From JAHZKS01 sp047404135 (GTDB lineage: Bacteria > Pseudomonadota > Alphaproteobacteria > Rickettsiales > JABSSG01): a DNA stretch of 64,000 nt. The stretch is taken from NCBI GenBank assembly GCA_047404135.1, contig JBDOIT010000006.1:113876-177875 (forward strand). The letters are read 5' to 3'. Every line of letters begins with the position of its first letter. The stretch's first letter is position 1. The position numbers and the translations under genes are program-made. Below, piece after piece: positions 34,521 to 43,341 of this stretch. Below the pieces are notes generated by a model. It saw only the letters and a program-made list of their open reading frames with translations, was not told the origin of the DNA and made no database searches.

Positions 34521-36101
34521 ATGATGAGAATAGTATTCTACATTATTGTCACTATATCCTCTCTGCTTACTTACCTTATATATCGATATGAATCACAGGA
34601 ACTAGCTGAAGCCATGTTATTTATATTAGTCCCATACACATTGATTGGTATGTATGACATCCTACAGAAAAAACATACCATCTTACGAATGTACCCCGTA
34701 ATAGGTCATATAAGATATATCCTTGAATATATTAGACCTGAGATCAGGCAATATTTCATCTCTAGTGACAACGAAGAATTACCCTTCAACAGAGAGGTAC
34801 GCAACATTGTGTATCAACGCTCTAAAAACGCATTAGATACACTGCCATTTGGAACAAGAATGGATGTTAAATCTATTGGGTATCATTTTTGCAAACATTC
34901 TATGGTTCCTAAAATCTTCTCTCATGAAGAAACCCGCGTAAAAATTGGAGGGTCTTCATCTAAAAAACCATATTCCGCATCTATTTTAAATATCTCTGCC
35001 ATGAGCTTTGGGGCTCTCAGTTCACACGCGATCAAGGCCTTAAACCAGGGAGCGAAAAAGGGGAGTTTCTTACATAATACGGGAGAAGGAGGGTTAAGCC
35101 CTTATCATGAGCAAGGTGGGGACCTTTGTTTTCAACTGGGTACGGGGTATTTCGGTTGCAGAGACAAAGATGGTCGATTTGATCCAAATCTTTTTAAATC
35201 CATTTCACATAAAGATCATGTAAAAATGATTGAATTAAAAATCTCTCAAGGAGCAAAACCATCTCATGGCGGAATTCTCCCTAAAGCAAAGATTTCAGAA
35301 GAGATATCAAGGATCCGAGGAATTTCCATGGATCAAGATTGCGTATCCCCACCTTCCCATACAGAATTTGACTCTCCCTTAACTTTACTAAAATTCATAG
35401 AGAAATTGCGCAAATTATCAGGCGGAAAGCCCATAGGGTTTAAGTTGTGTATTGGTAAAAAAACCGAGTTCATGTCAATTTGCAAAGCAATGTTGAAGTT
35501 AAGAATATACCCTGACTTTATCACTGTAGATGGGGCAGAAGGAGGGACTGGCGCAGCTCCCCTAGAGTTTAGCAACAGGCTTGGTGTCACCATAGATGAA
35601 GCAATAATCTTTGTAAATCAATGCCTTGTAGGTGTAAAGCTCAGAGATAAAATAAAAATTATCGCTAGCGGAAAGGTTGCAACAGGTTTTGATGTATTAG
35701 AAAAATTAGCCATAGGAGCAGATTTGTGCAATGCAGCCAGACCAATGATGTTCGCCTTAGGGTGTATACAATCTTTAAGTTGCCATAATAATACTTGCCC
35801 CACAGGAATAGCTACTCAAAGCAAACTGAGAGAGAAGTCTTTAGTTGTAGCAGACAAAGCAACTAGAGTTTACAGATATCACAAGAATACTGTCCATAGT
35901 TTCTGCGAATTAGCTGGAGCTATGGGATTAGAAAAACTAGATGATATTGATGCAAGTTTGCTCTTGCGCAGAAGCGATAGAAGAAGAAGTGAATCATACG
36001 AAGAGCTCTTTCCTGAATTACGCTCTGGCGAACTGCTCTCTAAAAAAATTCATGAAGATTTTGAACAATGTTGGAAAGCTGCGTCGGCAGAATCATTTTA
36101 G
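34521..36101 (+). CDS. FMN-binding glutamate synthase-like protein
   Basis: A protein of about 526 residues with two N-terminal helices (about 3-20 and 28-45) followed by the glutamate synthase FMN barrel. Typical are SAMSFGALS, HNTGEGGLSPYH, KPSHGGILP, TVDGAEGGTGAAP, and the 3Fe-4S cluster cysteines Cys415, Cys421 and Cys426 (spacing C-x5-C-x4-C). No glutaminase domain is present and there is no gltD nearby, so it is not a full glutamate synthase. These stand-alone proteins have uncertain function. A GTG at 34512 is an alternative start. Its 3' end overlaps convergent cysQ by 62 nt. Confidence 0.88.
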   Translation: MMRIVFYIIVTISSLLTYLIYRYESQELAEAMLFILVPYTLIGMYDILQKKHTILRMYPVIGHIRYILEYIRPEIRQYFISSDNEELPFNREVRNIVYQRSKNALDTLPFGTRMDVKSIGYHFCKHSMVPKIFSHEETRVKIGGSSSKKPYSASILNISAMSFGALSSHAIKALNQGAKKGSFLHNTGEGGLSPYHEQGGDLCFQLGTGYFGCRDKDGRFDPNLFKSISHKDHVKMIELKISQGAKPSHGGILPKAKISEEISRIRGISMDQDCVSPPSHTEFDSPLTLLKFIEKLRKLSGGKPIGFKLCIGKKTEFMSICKAMLKLRIYPDFITVDGAEGGTGAAPLEFSNRLGVTIDEAIIFVNQCLVGVKLRDKIKIIASGKVATGFDVLEKLAIGADLCNAARPMMFALGCIQSLSCHNNTCPTGIATQSKLREKSLVVADKATRVYRYHKNTVHSFCELAGAMGLEKLDDIDASLLLRRSDRRRSESYEELFPELRSGELLSKKIHEDFEQCWKAASAESF

Positions 36102-36888
36102 GGTCAGTCATCGCAACAAACCCATTATTCCTAAAACCCCTTTTATTATATTCCAACTCCTGCCCATCTTTACCACCAAAAACCTTGCCTCCTACTGCAT
36201 TAAGTATTGCATGACCAGCAGCAGTATCCCACTCGTAACTGGGAGCAAACATAGGAAATATGTTAAAATGAGAATCCGCCAAATGGCAAAATTTTTCAGA
36301 GCCCGCCATTTTTTTGCATCCAAACCTTACATCTTTGATACCTGTTTTTTTAATAAAGTATTCGATCTTATCGTCCGGCATCCTTCTGCTTGTAACGATA
36401 TTAATATCAGTGTCAAATTTTCCTTTGCCCATTCTGCTTTTTTCTCCATTCAATATTTTAAACCCTCCATCTAGAGTCGAAAAATACATTAGATTTTTAT
36501 TTGGTACAAATAGCATACCAAATATAGGTTTTTTGTTCTCCACCAAGCCTATATTAACAGTAAATTCATCCGGCCTACCCTCAATAAAATTCTTTGTTCC
36601 ATCCAAAGGATCCACGCACCAAAACTCATCAGGAGTATTATTATATTGATCTGGGTTATCTTCATACCCTTCCTCAGACACTACAGTAACTCCCGGAATA
36701 ATTTTCTGTAAATTCTCTGTGATAAACTGATCTGACGCAATATCTGCATCAGTAACGGGACTATTATCACTCTTAGTAAATGTCTTAAAACCACGACTAA
36801 GATATTGCATTATTATCTCCCCAGCGCCATAAGCTACGCCTAAAAGATCATCAATACTTGCCTCAACCTCCTCCTCTAAAGACCTCAT
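36040..36888 (-). CDS. cysQ: 3'(2'),5'-bisphosphate nucleotidase CysQ-like (inositol monophosphatase fold)
   Basis: A 282-residue Mg2+-dependent phosphatase. The metal site is formed by SEEG (Glu72/73), DPLDGTKNF (93-101) and the later EWDTAAGHAIL. CysQ turns 3'-phosphoadenosine-5'-phosphate into AMP; other members hydrolyse inositol monophosphate. The last 20 codons overlap the 3' end of the glutamate-synthase-like gene. The upstream oxidoreductase gene overlaps by 4 nt, so the two are coupled. Confidence 0.88.
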   Translation of the reverse strand: MRSLEEEVEASIDDLLGVAYGAGEIIMQYLSRGFKTFTKSDNSPVTDADIASDQFITENLQKIIPGVTVVSEEGYEDNPDQYNNTPDEFWCVDPLDGTKNFIEGRPDEFTVNIGLVENKKPIFGMLFVPNKNLMYFSTLDGGFKILNGEKSRMGKGKFDTDINIVTSRRMPDDKIEYFIKKTGIKDVRFGCKKMAGSEKFCHLADSHFNIFPMFAPSYEWDTAAGHAILNAVGGKVFGGKDGQELEYNKRGFRNNGFVAMTDPKMILPTQLSNIVQNLHEFF

Positions 36889-37841
36889 ACTTTTATCACT
36901 ATTTGCCCCATTACTCCTTTTGTGAATTCTTCAATTGCATTTCGAGAATCCTCAAATTGGTAACTCTTACATATATTAGGCTTAATTATTTTTTTTTGCG
37001 CTAAAGCAAAAACCTCATTAGCGCTAAGCAACAGCTCTGCCCTATCTTGTTTATAGATAAAGGTATTTGGACCTGTAATAAAAGCACTTTTTTCAAACAA
37101 TTTATTCAGGTCAAAGTTTGATTCTTCTCCATAAGAATCCATCATGTTTACTATCAGCCCAAACCCCGAGATACACTCCACTGATTTTGAAAATGTTTTA
37201 GAGCCCGCATGGTCAAATATAAGATTAGCTCCTTCCCCATCCGTGATTTTATTCACTTTTTCGACAAAATTTGAAGATTTGCAATCTATAATATTTTTTA
37301 TACCAAGACTGTCCAGATATTCTCTTTGCTCAATACCAGAAACTACCGCAATTACCTTTGCCTCATAATGCTGACCTAAGACACATATTAACTGTCCCAA
37401 TCCGCTTGAAGCATCATGAACTAAAATTGAGCTATTCTTTGTCACAAAGAAAGTACGACGCAGCAACATATGGGCTGTCATAGCCTTTAAAAGCAACGCA
37501 GCAACAACATTGCCTTCTATGTAGTCAGGAACAGGAACGACAAGGTTATGGTTTATTACCCTTGCCTCCGAGAAGGCCCCCCCAAGAGACGTACAGTAAG
37601 CAACTCGATCACCTTCTTGGAATTCTGCTACATTTGATCCCACGCTCTCCACCACACCAAATGCCTCGCATCCTATGATGCTTTGAGCTCCTGCCGCCAT
37701 CAGGCCTTCTTTCTGAAGAATATCTAAATTATTTACACCTATGGTTTTATGTTTTATTACAACTTCATCTGGTTGCGGAACAGAAACTGCTATATGTTTT
37801 AGAACTAAACCCTTATTATCTGAAACCCAAGCTTTAACCAT
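36885..37841 (-). CDS. Quinone oxidoreductase / zinc-independent medium-chain reductase
   Basis: A 318-residue NAD(P)H-dependent oxidoreductase of the QOR group. Segments are IGVNNLDILQKEG, the substrate-domain GCEAFGVVESVGSNV..F..GDRVAY, and the Rossmann loop HDASSGLGQLI (142-152). Zinc-binding residues are absent, as in quinone reductases. It is followed by cysQ in a two-gene operon and is divergent from ccmD, with a 58-bp gap. Confidence 0.9.
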   Translation of the reverse strand: MVKAWVSDNKGLVLKHIAVSVPQPDEVVIKHKTIGVNNLDILQKEGLMAAGAQSIIGCEAFGVVESVGSNVAEFQEGDRVAYCTSLGGAFSEARVINHNLVVPVPDYIEGNVVAALLLKAMTAHMLLRRTFFVTKNSSILVHDASSGLGQLICVLGQHYEAKVIAVVSGIEQREYLDSLGIKNIIDCKSSNFVEKVNKITDGEGANLIFDHAGSKTFSKSVECISGFGLIVNMMDSYGEESNFDLNKLFEKSAFITGPNTFIYKQDRAELLLSANEVFALAQKKIIKPNICKSYQFEDSRNAIEEFTKGVMGQIVIKV

Positions 37842-37899
37842 ATTGACTACTATAGAAATATATTATACTCAGTATAATACTAGAATTCTTTTAAATCAG

Positions 37900-38064
37900 A
37901 TGCACTATTACATATACTTTAGCTTTATATTTTTTCTTATCTCTCTATTATTAGTAACATTTTTAACTGCAAGAAGTTACAGGAAGCAAGCTATAAAGCT
38001 TAGGAGATTAATTAATGAACAATCGAAAGACAAAAAGAGCTCTAACAGTCTTATCCCTCATTAG
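37900..38064 (+). CDS. ccmD: Heme exporter protein D
   Basis: A 54-residue protein: one helix near the N-terminus (about 3-24), then a basic helical tail ARSYRKQAIKLRRLINEQ. It lies directly before ccmE and overlaps it by 50 nt, which fits ccmD in size, topology and place. CcmD helps release holo-CcmE from the CcmABC exporter. Sequence conservation of the family is low, so the call rests mainly on context. Confidence 0.75.
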   Translation: MHYYIYFSFIFFLISLLLVTFLTARSYRKQAIKLRRLINEQSKDKKSSNSLIPH

Positions 38065-38449
38065 CTTTGTTGCTATAGGCATATGGATACTTACTACAAA
38101 TCTAAAACAAAATATTACCTTTTTCTATGCACCTTCAGAATTACAAAATATTGATATGCATCAAAGTATTCGCATTGGTGGGATTGTCCGGCCTCACAGC
38201 ATTAAAAAAAATGGGATCACAGTGTCATTCATTATAACAGATTGCATAAAAGACATTACCGTATATTACAAAGGTGTGCTGCCTTCGCTATTCCGTGACA
38301 AGCAAGGAATAGTTGCGCTGGGAAAATTAGATAGCGCGAATACCTTCCAAGCGACTCAGCTTCTTGCTAAACATGATGAAAACTACTCGCCAAAGGGATT
38401 AGAGAAAAATATATCAGAAGAATCCTTATGCAAGTCGATGAAATATTAA
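38015..38449 (+). CDS. ccmE: Cytochrome c maturation heme chaperone CcmE
   Basis: A 144-residue protein with one N-terminal membrane helix (about 8-27) and a periplasmic OB-fold. The heme-binding motif LAKHDENYSPK has the covalent-heme histidine at His120. RIGGIVRPHSI and the VYYKGVLPSLFRDKQGIVA block are typical. It carries heme to CcmF for attachment to apocytochrome c. Overlaps ccmD upstream. Confidence 0.95.
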   Translation: MNNRKTKRALTVLSLISFVAIGIWILTTNLKQNITFFYAPSELQNIDMHQSIRIGGIVRPHSIKKNGITVSFIITDCIKDITVYYKGVLPSLFRDKQGIVALGKLDSANTFQATQLLAKHDENYSPKGLEKNISEESLCKSMKY

Positions 38450-38451
38450 TC

Positions 38452-40314
38452 ATGATTAATATTGGAAATATTTCTTTGTATATACTCGCCCTCTCCTGCA
38501 TTGCAGGAAGTATTGTGGGACTCAGGGAAGGCAAAAAAACATATATATATTCTGTATTCCAGTTTGGATTATCCACATTTGCCCTATTAAAACTCATTAA
38601 TATACACATCAATACAGATTATCGATTTCTCAATGTTCTAGAAAATTCACATGAGATAATACCAGTTTTATATAAAATCACTGGTATATGGGCAAACCAT
38701 GAAGGATCTATGCTTCTACTACTTTGGTCCTTCAGTTTGGTAACCTTCATTTTTTCTTTCCTTAGCAAATTTGAGGAGAAAATCACAGTTCGTATATTAA
38801 CAATACAGTCCATTGTTCTACTTCTAATACTTTCTATAATTTTAATAACATCAAACCCCTTTCAAGAATCCGAAACACTGTTACCTGCCGGGCGTGGATT
38901 TAATCCGCTACTACAAGATGTAGGGCTTGCAATACATCCACCAATCCTATATTTCGGATATGCAGGGCTTTCTTTGCCATTTTCAATTATCATTGCTTCC
39001 CTTATACAAACACCTATACCATTGAGTAAAGATTATCTATCCTATTCATACGTCTGGATATTTGTACCTTGGGCCTTTCTATGCGCAGGTATTGGACTAG
39101 GAAGTTGGTGGGCATATAGAGAATTAGGATGGGGAGGTTTTTGGTTCTGGGATCCCGTAGAAAACATTCCACTGTTAGTATGGTTCGCCTCTACAATTTC
39201 TCTGCATTCCTTCCATATAGGTCGAAATACAAATAATTACACTACATTTGTTGCAGCAAATATTCTAACATTCATACTATCAATTTTTGGTATGTTCTTA
39301 GTGAGGTCAGGTGTTTTAAATTCTGTACATAGTTTTGCCTTTGCACCAGAACGAGGGAAAATTATATTCCTAATATTTTGTGCAATTGCTATTCCAAGCA
39401 TAGCATTATTTATAAAACGATACCCACTTCTAAAGAAAACAAACAAACTCAATTTTAGAATACTGGCCATACTATCAAACAACGTACTCCTAACTATTGC
39501 TTGCTTCATAATATTGCTAGGAATTTTATATCCAGTTTTTCAAAGTTTGTTTTTTAATAAAGAAGTTTCCGTTGCAGAAAGCTTCTATAAAAATACACTC
39601 TCTTTCATCTTTATTCCTATGCTTTATATTGCAGGTTTATATTCTTCAAAAACTGCAAAAAGAATTTTGATAAATCTATTACTGGGATCTACTGCACTGC
39701 TATGTATATGTTTATTATCTTATATAGAATCTATTACAGCATTGCTCCATATTCACTCCGCTATATTTCTTATAGTGTCTCTAATCAATACAGCAATTCC
39801 AAAAAAGAACTATACAATGTTCCTAGGACATCTAGGGTTTGCACTTGTAATAATAGGAGCTTCTTTATATTACTCATACCATACAGATGACGTCACTGCT
39901 CTTCAAGAAGGTGAATCTCATAATATATCTGGCACATCCATTACATTGACAAAAATTACTTATGCCAAACAAGACAATTACCTCTCCAGGACAGCTACTC
40001 TAGATGTAAAGAGAAATGGCTTATCCATAGGTGTAGCAAAGCCAGAAATTAGATTTTACCCCATAGAACAAACATTCACTATAGAAAGTGCAGTATTGCA
40101 TAGCCTCACAGGAGATCTCTATGTAACATTGGGTGAGCTTGATCATAATAAAATAGTGGTTGAAATACAATTCAAACCTTTTATATACTTGATATGGCTT
40201 GGGGTGTTCATCACTAGCTCAAGCTTTATTTTGTACATAGTAAAAAAACATGCCCCTACTCAGATCTCTAGCAAAATTAAATTGTTATCTTCACGTCACA
40301 GGAAAACTAGATAA
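38452..40314 (+). CDS. ccmF: Cytochrome c heme lyase subunit CcmF
   Basis: A protein of about 620 residues with some 14 membrane helices. The tryptophan-rich WWD domain is GLGSWWAYRELGWGGFWFWD, and conserved histidines lie in QDVGLAIHPPILYFGYAG and GIWANHEGSM. It joins heme from CcmE to the CXXCH motifs of c-type cytochromes. The ATG at 38452 lies 2 nt after the ccmE stop and gives the usual N-terminus; an ATG at 38428 would overlap ccmE. The last 65 nt overlap ispE. Confidence 0.93.
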   Translation: MINIGNISLYILALSCIAGSIVGLREGKKTYIYSVFQFGLSTFALLKLINIHINTDYRFLNVLENSHEIIPVLYKITGIWANHEGSMLLLLWSFSLVTFIFSFLSKFEEKITVRILTIQSIVLLLILSIILITSNPFQESETLLPAGRGFNPLLQDVGLAIHPPILYFGYAGLSLPFSIIIASLIQTPIPLSKDYLSYSYVWIFVPWAFLCAGIGLGSWWAYRELGWGGFWFWDPVENIPLLVWFASTISLHSFHIGRNTNNYTTFVAANILTFILSIFGMFLVRSGVLNSVHSFAFAPERGKIIFLIFCAIAIPSIALFIKRYPLLKKTNKLNFRILAILSNNVLLTIACFIILLGILYPVFQSLFFNKEVSVAESFYKNTLSFIFIPMLYIAGLYSSKTAKRILINLLLGSTALLCICLLSYIESITALLHIHSAIFLIVSLINTAIPKKNYTMFLGHLGFALVIIGASLYYSYHTDDVTALQEGESHNISGTSITLTKITYAKQDNYLSRTATLDVKRNGLSIGVAKPEIRFYPIEQTFTIESAVLHSLTGDLYVTLGELDHNKIVVEIQFKPFIYLIWLGVFITSSSFILYIVKKHAPTQISSKIKLLSSRHRKTR

Positions 40315-41095
40315 CGTATACCACATCCTTGATAGCATGGTGATGTTTGCAGAAGATTTGTATGATGAGATATCAATAAAAGAATCCAAAAAAAACTATG
40401 TGAAAGCAAAAGGAAAATGGTCTTCAGGGATAGACTCAAAGAATATACTCACGATTATTCTAGAAAAATTCTCTGTAATCAAACCAATACCTAATTTTCG
40501 TATAGAGCTTAAAAAAAATATACCCGTAGGTGCCGGTCTTGGAGGTGGATCAGGAAACGCAGCTGCTCTGATAAAGTATTTAGTAAAGGAGTTTAATCCC
40601 CAAATGAGCCATCAGGATATAATGAATTTCTGCCTTGAGATTGGCGCAGATGTCCCATCTTGCTACCATTCAGAAAAATTATATTTTAATGGCATAGGAG
40701 AACAAATTTCTTTAATAAGAAACACTCCTCCAATTTATTCTGTTATTGTATTTCCCGATATCTTTATAAGCACAAAGGAAACCTTCACCAGACAAAGTCT
40801 TCAACTCACCACGAAGATAGAGCATGTCGATAATTTTGATCACCATAAAGATATATGGTCCTTCTTAGAAACTACTAAAAATGACTTGTTTGATAATGTG
40901 AAGGACATCTATCCTAGTATACTGCAATTGGTTAATGGGATTAAAGATACAAACCATTGTAAAATTGCACGCATGACTGGTAGTGGATCCGCGTGTTTTG
41001 GACTTTTTGCATCACATAAAGATGCAATAGAAGGAGCAAACTCTTTACAAAAGAATTTTACTAGCTACTCTATTTACGTCACGAAACTGAGATAA
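40250..41095 (+). CDS. ispE: 4-(cytidine 5'-diphospho)-2-C-methyl-D-erythritol kinase
   Basis: A 281-residue GHMP kinase of the MEP isoprenoid pathway. Markers are AKLNCYLHVTGK at the N-terminus (Lys9), the ATP loop PVGAGLGGGSGNAA (92-105), IGADVPSC with the catalytic Asp134, and MTGSGSACFGLF near the C-terminus. The start cannot move far downstream because the AKLN motif sits at residues 8-11, so the 65-nt overlap with ccmF is real. Confidence 0.93.
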   Translation: MPLLRSLAKLNCYLHVTGKLDNVYHILDSMVMFAEDLYDEISIKESKKNYVKAKGKWSSGIDSKNILTIILEKFSVIKPIPNFRIELKKNIPVGAGLGGGSGNAAALIKYLVKEFNPQMSHQDIMNFCLEIGADVPSCYHSEKLYFNGIGEQISLIRNTPPIYSVIVFPDIFISTKETFTRQSLQLTTKIEHVDNFDHHKDIWSFLETTKNDLFDNVKDIYPSILQLVNGIKDTNHCKIARMTGSGSACFGLFASHKDAIEGANSLQKNFTSYSIYVTKLR

Positions 41096-41101
41096 TTTTC
41101 G

Positions 41102-41662
41102 ATGTTCTTATTTAGAAATAAAAAAAAGCAAAAAGACTCCCGATACCCAGGATTTATTTCTAGGATGTTTGCGTCAGTGCTGGATTTAATGCTCGCTTCA
41201 GTTCTGATAATACCTATCTGCAACATACTCTATGGAATAATATACGATGGAATGCCTCCTAGCAATGAATTGCAATTCATTATTAAAAGATCTTATGACA
41301 GCAATATTTCTTTTACAGAAAGCGCGGAATATCAGAATTTCATGCAGCTTAAAGGATATACTGCACTACTGCTAGAACAGTCTATTCAGATGTGTGCCCT
41401 TGGTTTATTTATAATGTTTTTTTGGATTAAATATCAAGCTACGCCAGGTAAAATGCTACTACATATAAAAATAGTAGACCGTCAGACCATGCAAAAACCA
41501 ACTTTGATACAATATATCATTAGGTTATTTGGGTATACACTTTCTGCAATACCATTTGGACTGGGTATCTTTTATATATTGATCAATAAAGAAAGGAGAG
41601 CTTGGCATGATCTTCTATCTGGCACAGTAGTAATATCAACAAAATATTTAAAGAAAGAATGA
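41102..41662 (+). CDS. RDD family membrane protein
   Basis: A 186-residue protein with three helices. The signature is GFISRMFASVLDLMLAS (Arg-Asp) early and YQATPGKMLLHIKIVD after the second helix; the end reads RRAWHDLLSGTVVIS. The function of RDD proteins is mostly unknown, with some linked to ion transport. It overlaps murD by 4 nt. Confidence 0.87.
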   Translation: MFLFRNKKKQKDSRYPGFISRMFASVLDLMLASVLIIPICNILYGIIYDGMPPSNELQFIIKRSYDSNISFTESAEYQNFMQLKGYTALLLEQSIQMCALGLFIMFFWIKYQATPGKMLLHIKIVDRQTMQKPTLIQYIIRLFGYTLSAIPFGLGIFYILINKERRAWHDLLSGTVVISTKYLKKE

Positions 41663-43014
41663 ATAACAAGGAAGTTTCTTTTTATGGTGTCTTTGGGTTA
41701 GGTCTATCTGGCAAGGCCACTTTAGACTTTTTAAATCAACGAGGATATAAAGCTCTAGCATGGGATGACTCCGCTGATAACATAAAATCTTTAGATAAAC
41801 ACCATAAAAACATAGAGTTCTATGACATAAAAAATCCAGAATGGAAAAACATAGACTGCTTGATATTAAGCCCAGGAATACCTCTGCACTATCCAGAGCC
41901 ACACCCTATAGTATCTATTGCAAAAGAAAATGGCATTGAGATTATATGCGATATTGAGCTATTTTACCGACATTTCTCTGATAATAAATACATAGGAATT
42001 ACAGGAACCAACGGAAAATCCACAACAGCATCCTTAATATCACATATTTTTGATTCGAATAACCTACCATATAAACTGCTCGGAAATATTGGTTCTCCTG
42101 CATTATCCGTTGCACCAAGCCCTGAAGATACAATAATCATAGAAATATCTTCATACCAGCTTGATTTGGTAAAAGATCTACATTTTGATGTTTCCACACT
42201 ACTCAACATAACCCCGGATCATCTAGAAAGGCATGGTAATATGGAGAATTATATGGAGTCAAAATTTCGTATTTTCCACCACCAAGATAAAACTGATCAT
42301 GCCATTATCAACAAATCTATAGAAATAAAAGATATTGGATCTTCCGTTACCTATTTTTCTGGGAACGAATTACTAGATACAGGAATATCTGTTTCTAAAG
42401 ATAAAATATATGATAATAAAGAATATTTGGCAGTATCCTTACCTAGCAGCCTTCATGGAAGTCATAATCATGAGAACCTTGCGGCATCATATGCTGCCGT
42501 TAAAGCAATCACAACTTTAACCGAACACGAAATACTAAAATCCATAGAGAGTTTCAAAGGATTAAATCATAGGATGCAATTAGTCGTGCAAATAGGTCCT
42601 CTACAGTTTATTAATGATAGCAAAGGAACAAATTTTGAATCTACAAAACAAGCATTAAATAGCTTCAAAAATATATATTGGATAGCAGGAGGCAAACCAA
42701 AAGCAGGTGGAATTCAAGGAATAGAGAATTTTGTAGAAAAAATAAAGCTCGTGTTCCTTATAGGAGAATCACAAAAACTCTTTGCAGAAAAATTAGAGAA
42801 GCATGATATCCCATACTATTACTCAAAATCTTTAAAGCTTGCTTTTATTGATGCGACACAAGAAGCTCAAAGAGACAAACAAGATAATGTTATACTTCTT
42901 TCTCCTTCTGCATCATCCTTAGATCAATGGAAAAATTTTGAAGAAAGAGGTGACTTTTTTATCGGACTAGTAGAAAAATATGTTACTACTCACAAAAAAA
43001 CTTTCCGCCTATAA
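41659..43014 (+). CDS. murD: UDP-N-acetylmuramoylalanine--D-glutamate ligase
   Basis: A 451-residue cytosolic Mur ligase adding D-Glu to UDP-MurNAc-L-Ala. It has the N-terminal Rossmann motif GLGLSGKAT (12-21), the ATP P-loop GITGTNGKSTT (113-123), EISSYQLD, NITPDHLERHGNMENY, and the late GLNHRMQ and NDSKGTNFEST blocks. Full length for the family. Peptidoglycan precursor synthesis is therefore retained. Confidence 0.95.
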   Translation: MNNKEVSFYGVFGLGLSGKATLDFLNQRGYKALAWDDSADNIKSLDKHHKNIEFYDIKNPEWKNIDCLILSPGIPLHYPEPHPIVSIAKENGIEIICDIELFYRHFSDNKYIGITGTNGKSTTASLISHIFDSNNLPYKLLGNIGSPALSVAPSPEDTIIIEISSYQLDLVKDLHFDVSTLLNITPDHLERHGNMENYMESKFRIFHHQDKTDHAIINKSIEIKDIGSSVTYFSGNELLDTGISVSKDKIYDNKEYLAVSLPSSLHGSHNHENLAASYAAVKAITTLTEHEILKSIESFKGLNHRMQLVVQIGPLQFINDSKGTNFESTKQALNSFKNIYWIAGGKPKAGGIQGIENFVEKIKLVFLIGESQKLFAEKLEKHDIPYYYSKSLKLAFIDATQEAQRDKQDNVILLSPSASSLDQWKNFEERGDFFIGLVEKYVTTHKKTFRL

Positions 43015-43341
43015 GGATTGGACGATTCTCGGAATATTTAGTTGCAGTTTTCTTGATATGCAAATGGCATAAGATACTTCATTTGAGTTATAAACACCCC
43101 TCTGGAGAGATAGATATTATTGCTCGAAGTATTCAAGGCTTTAGCTTTTGTTGAAGTAAAATCATGCAAGTAATTGGATTTAAGATACACACTACTTGGA
43201 AACAAGTAGATATACTGTATAACAAAAACTGCAATGCTGTACCTACAAAAAAATACGCGTTACAATGGTCCTGAAGTAAGATTTGATCTTATGATCGTCT
43301 CCAATATGTGTAATGTAGAGCATATAGAAAATGCGTGGTAG
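42980..43341 (+). pseudogene. yraN: Decayed yraN (UPF0102 family) gene
   Basis: Pieces of a YraN-type nuclease-like protein can be read in successive frames: IGRFSEYLVAVFLICKWHKI then SYKHPSGEIDIIARS, next AFVEVKSCK, and finally YLQKNTRYNGPEVRFDLMIV with the ending VEHIENAW and a TAG at 43339. GEIDIIAR, FVEVK and RFD....HIENAW are the conserved landmarks of UPF0102. At least two or three frameshifts separate the pieces, so it is a pseudogene. The ATG at 42980 would start inside murD. Its end overlaps the start of the YihY gene. Confidence 0.87.

Noticed and set aside
43017..43330. Gap between murD and the YihY gene considered as plain intergenic DNA
   Set aside because: Frame-by-frame reading showed conserved UPF0102 pieces, so it is listed as a pseudogene.
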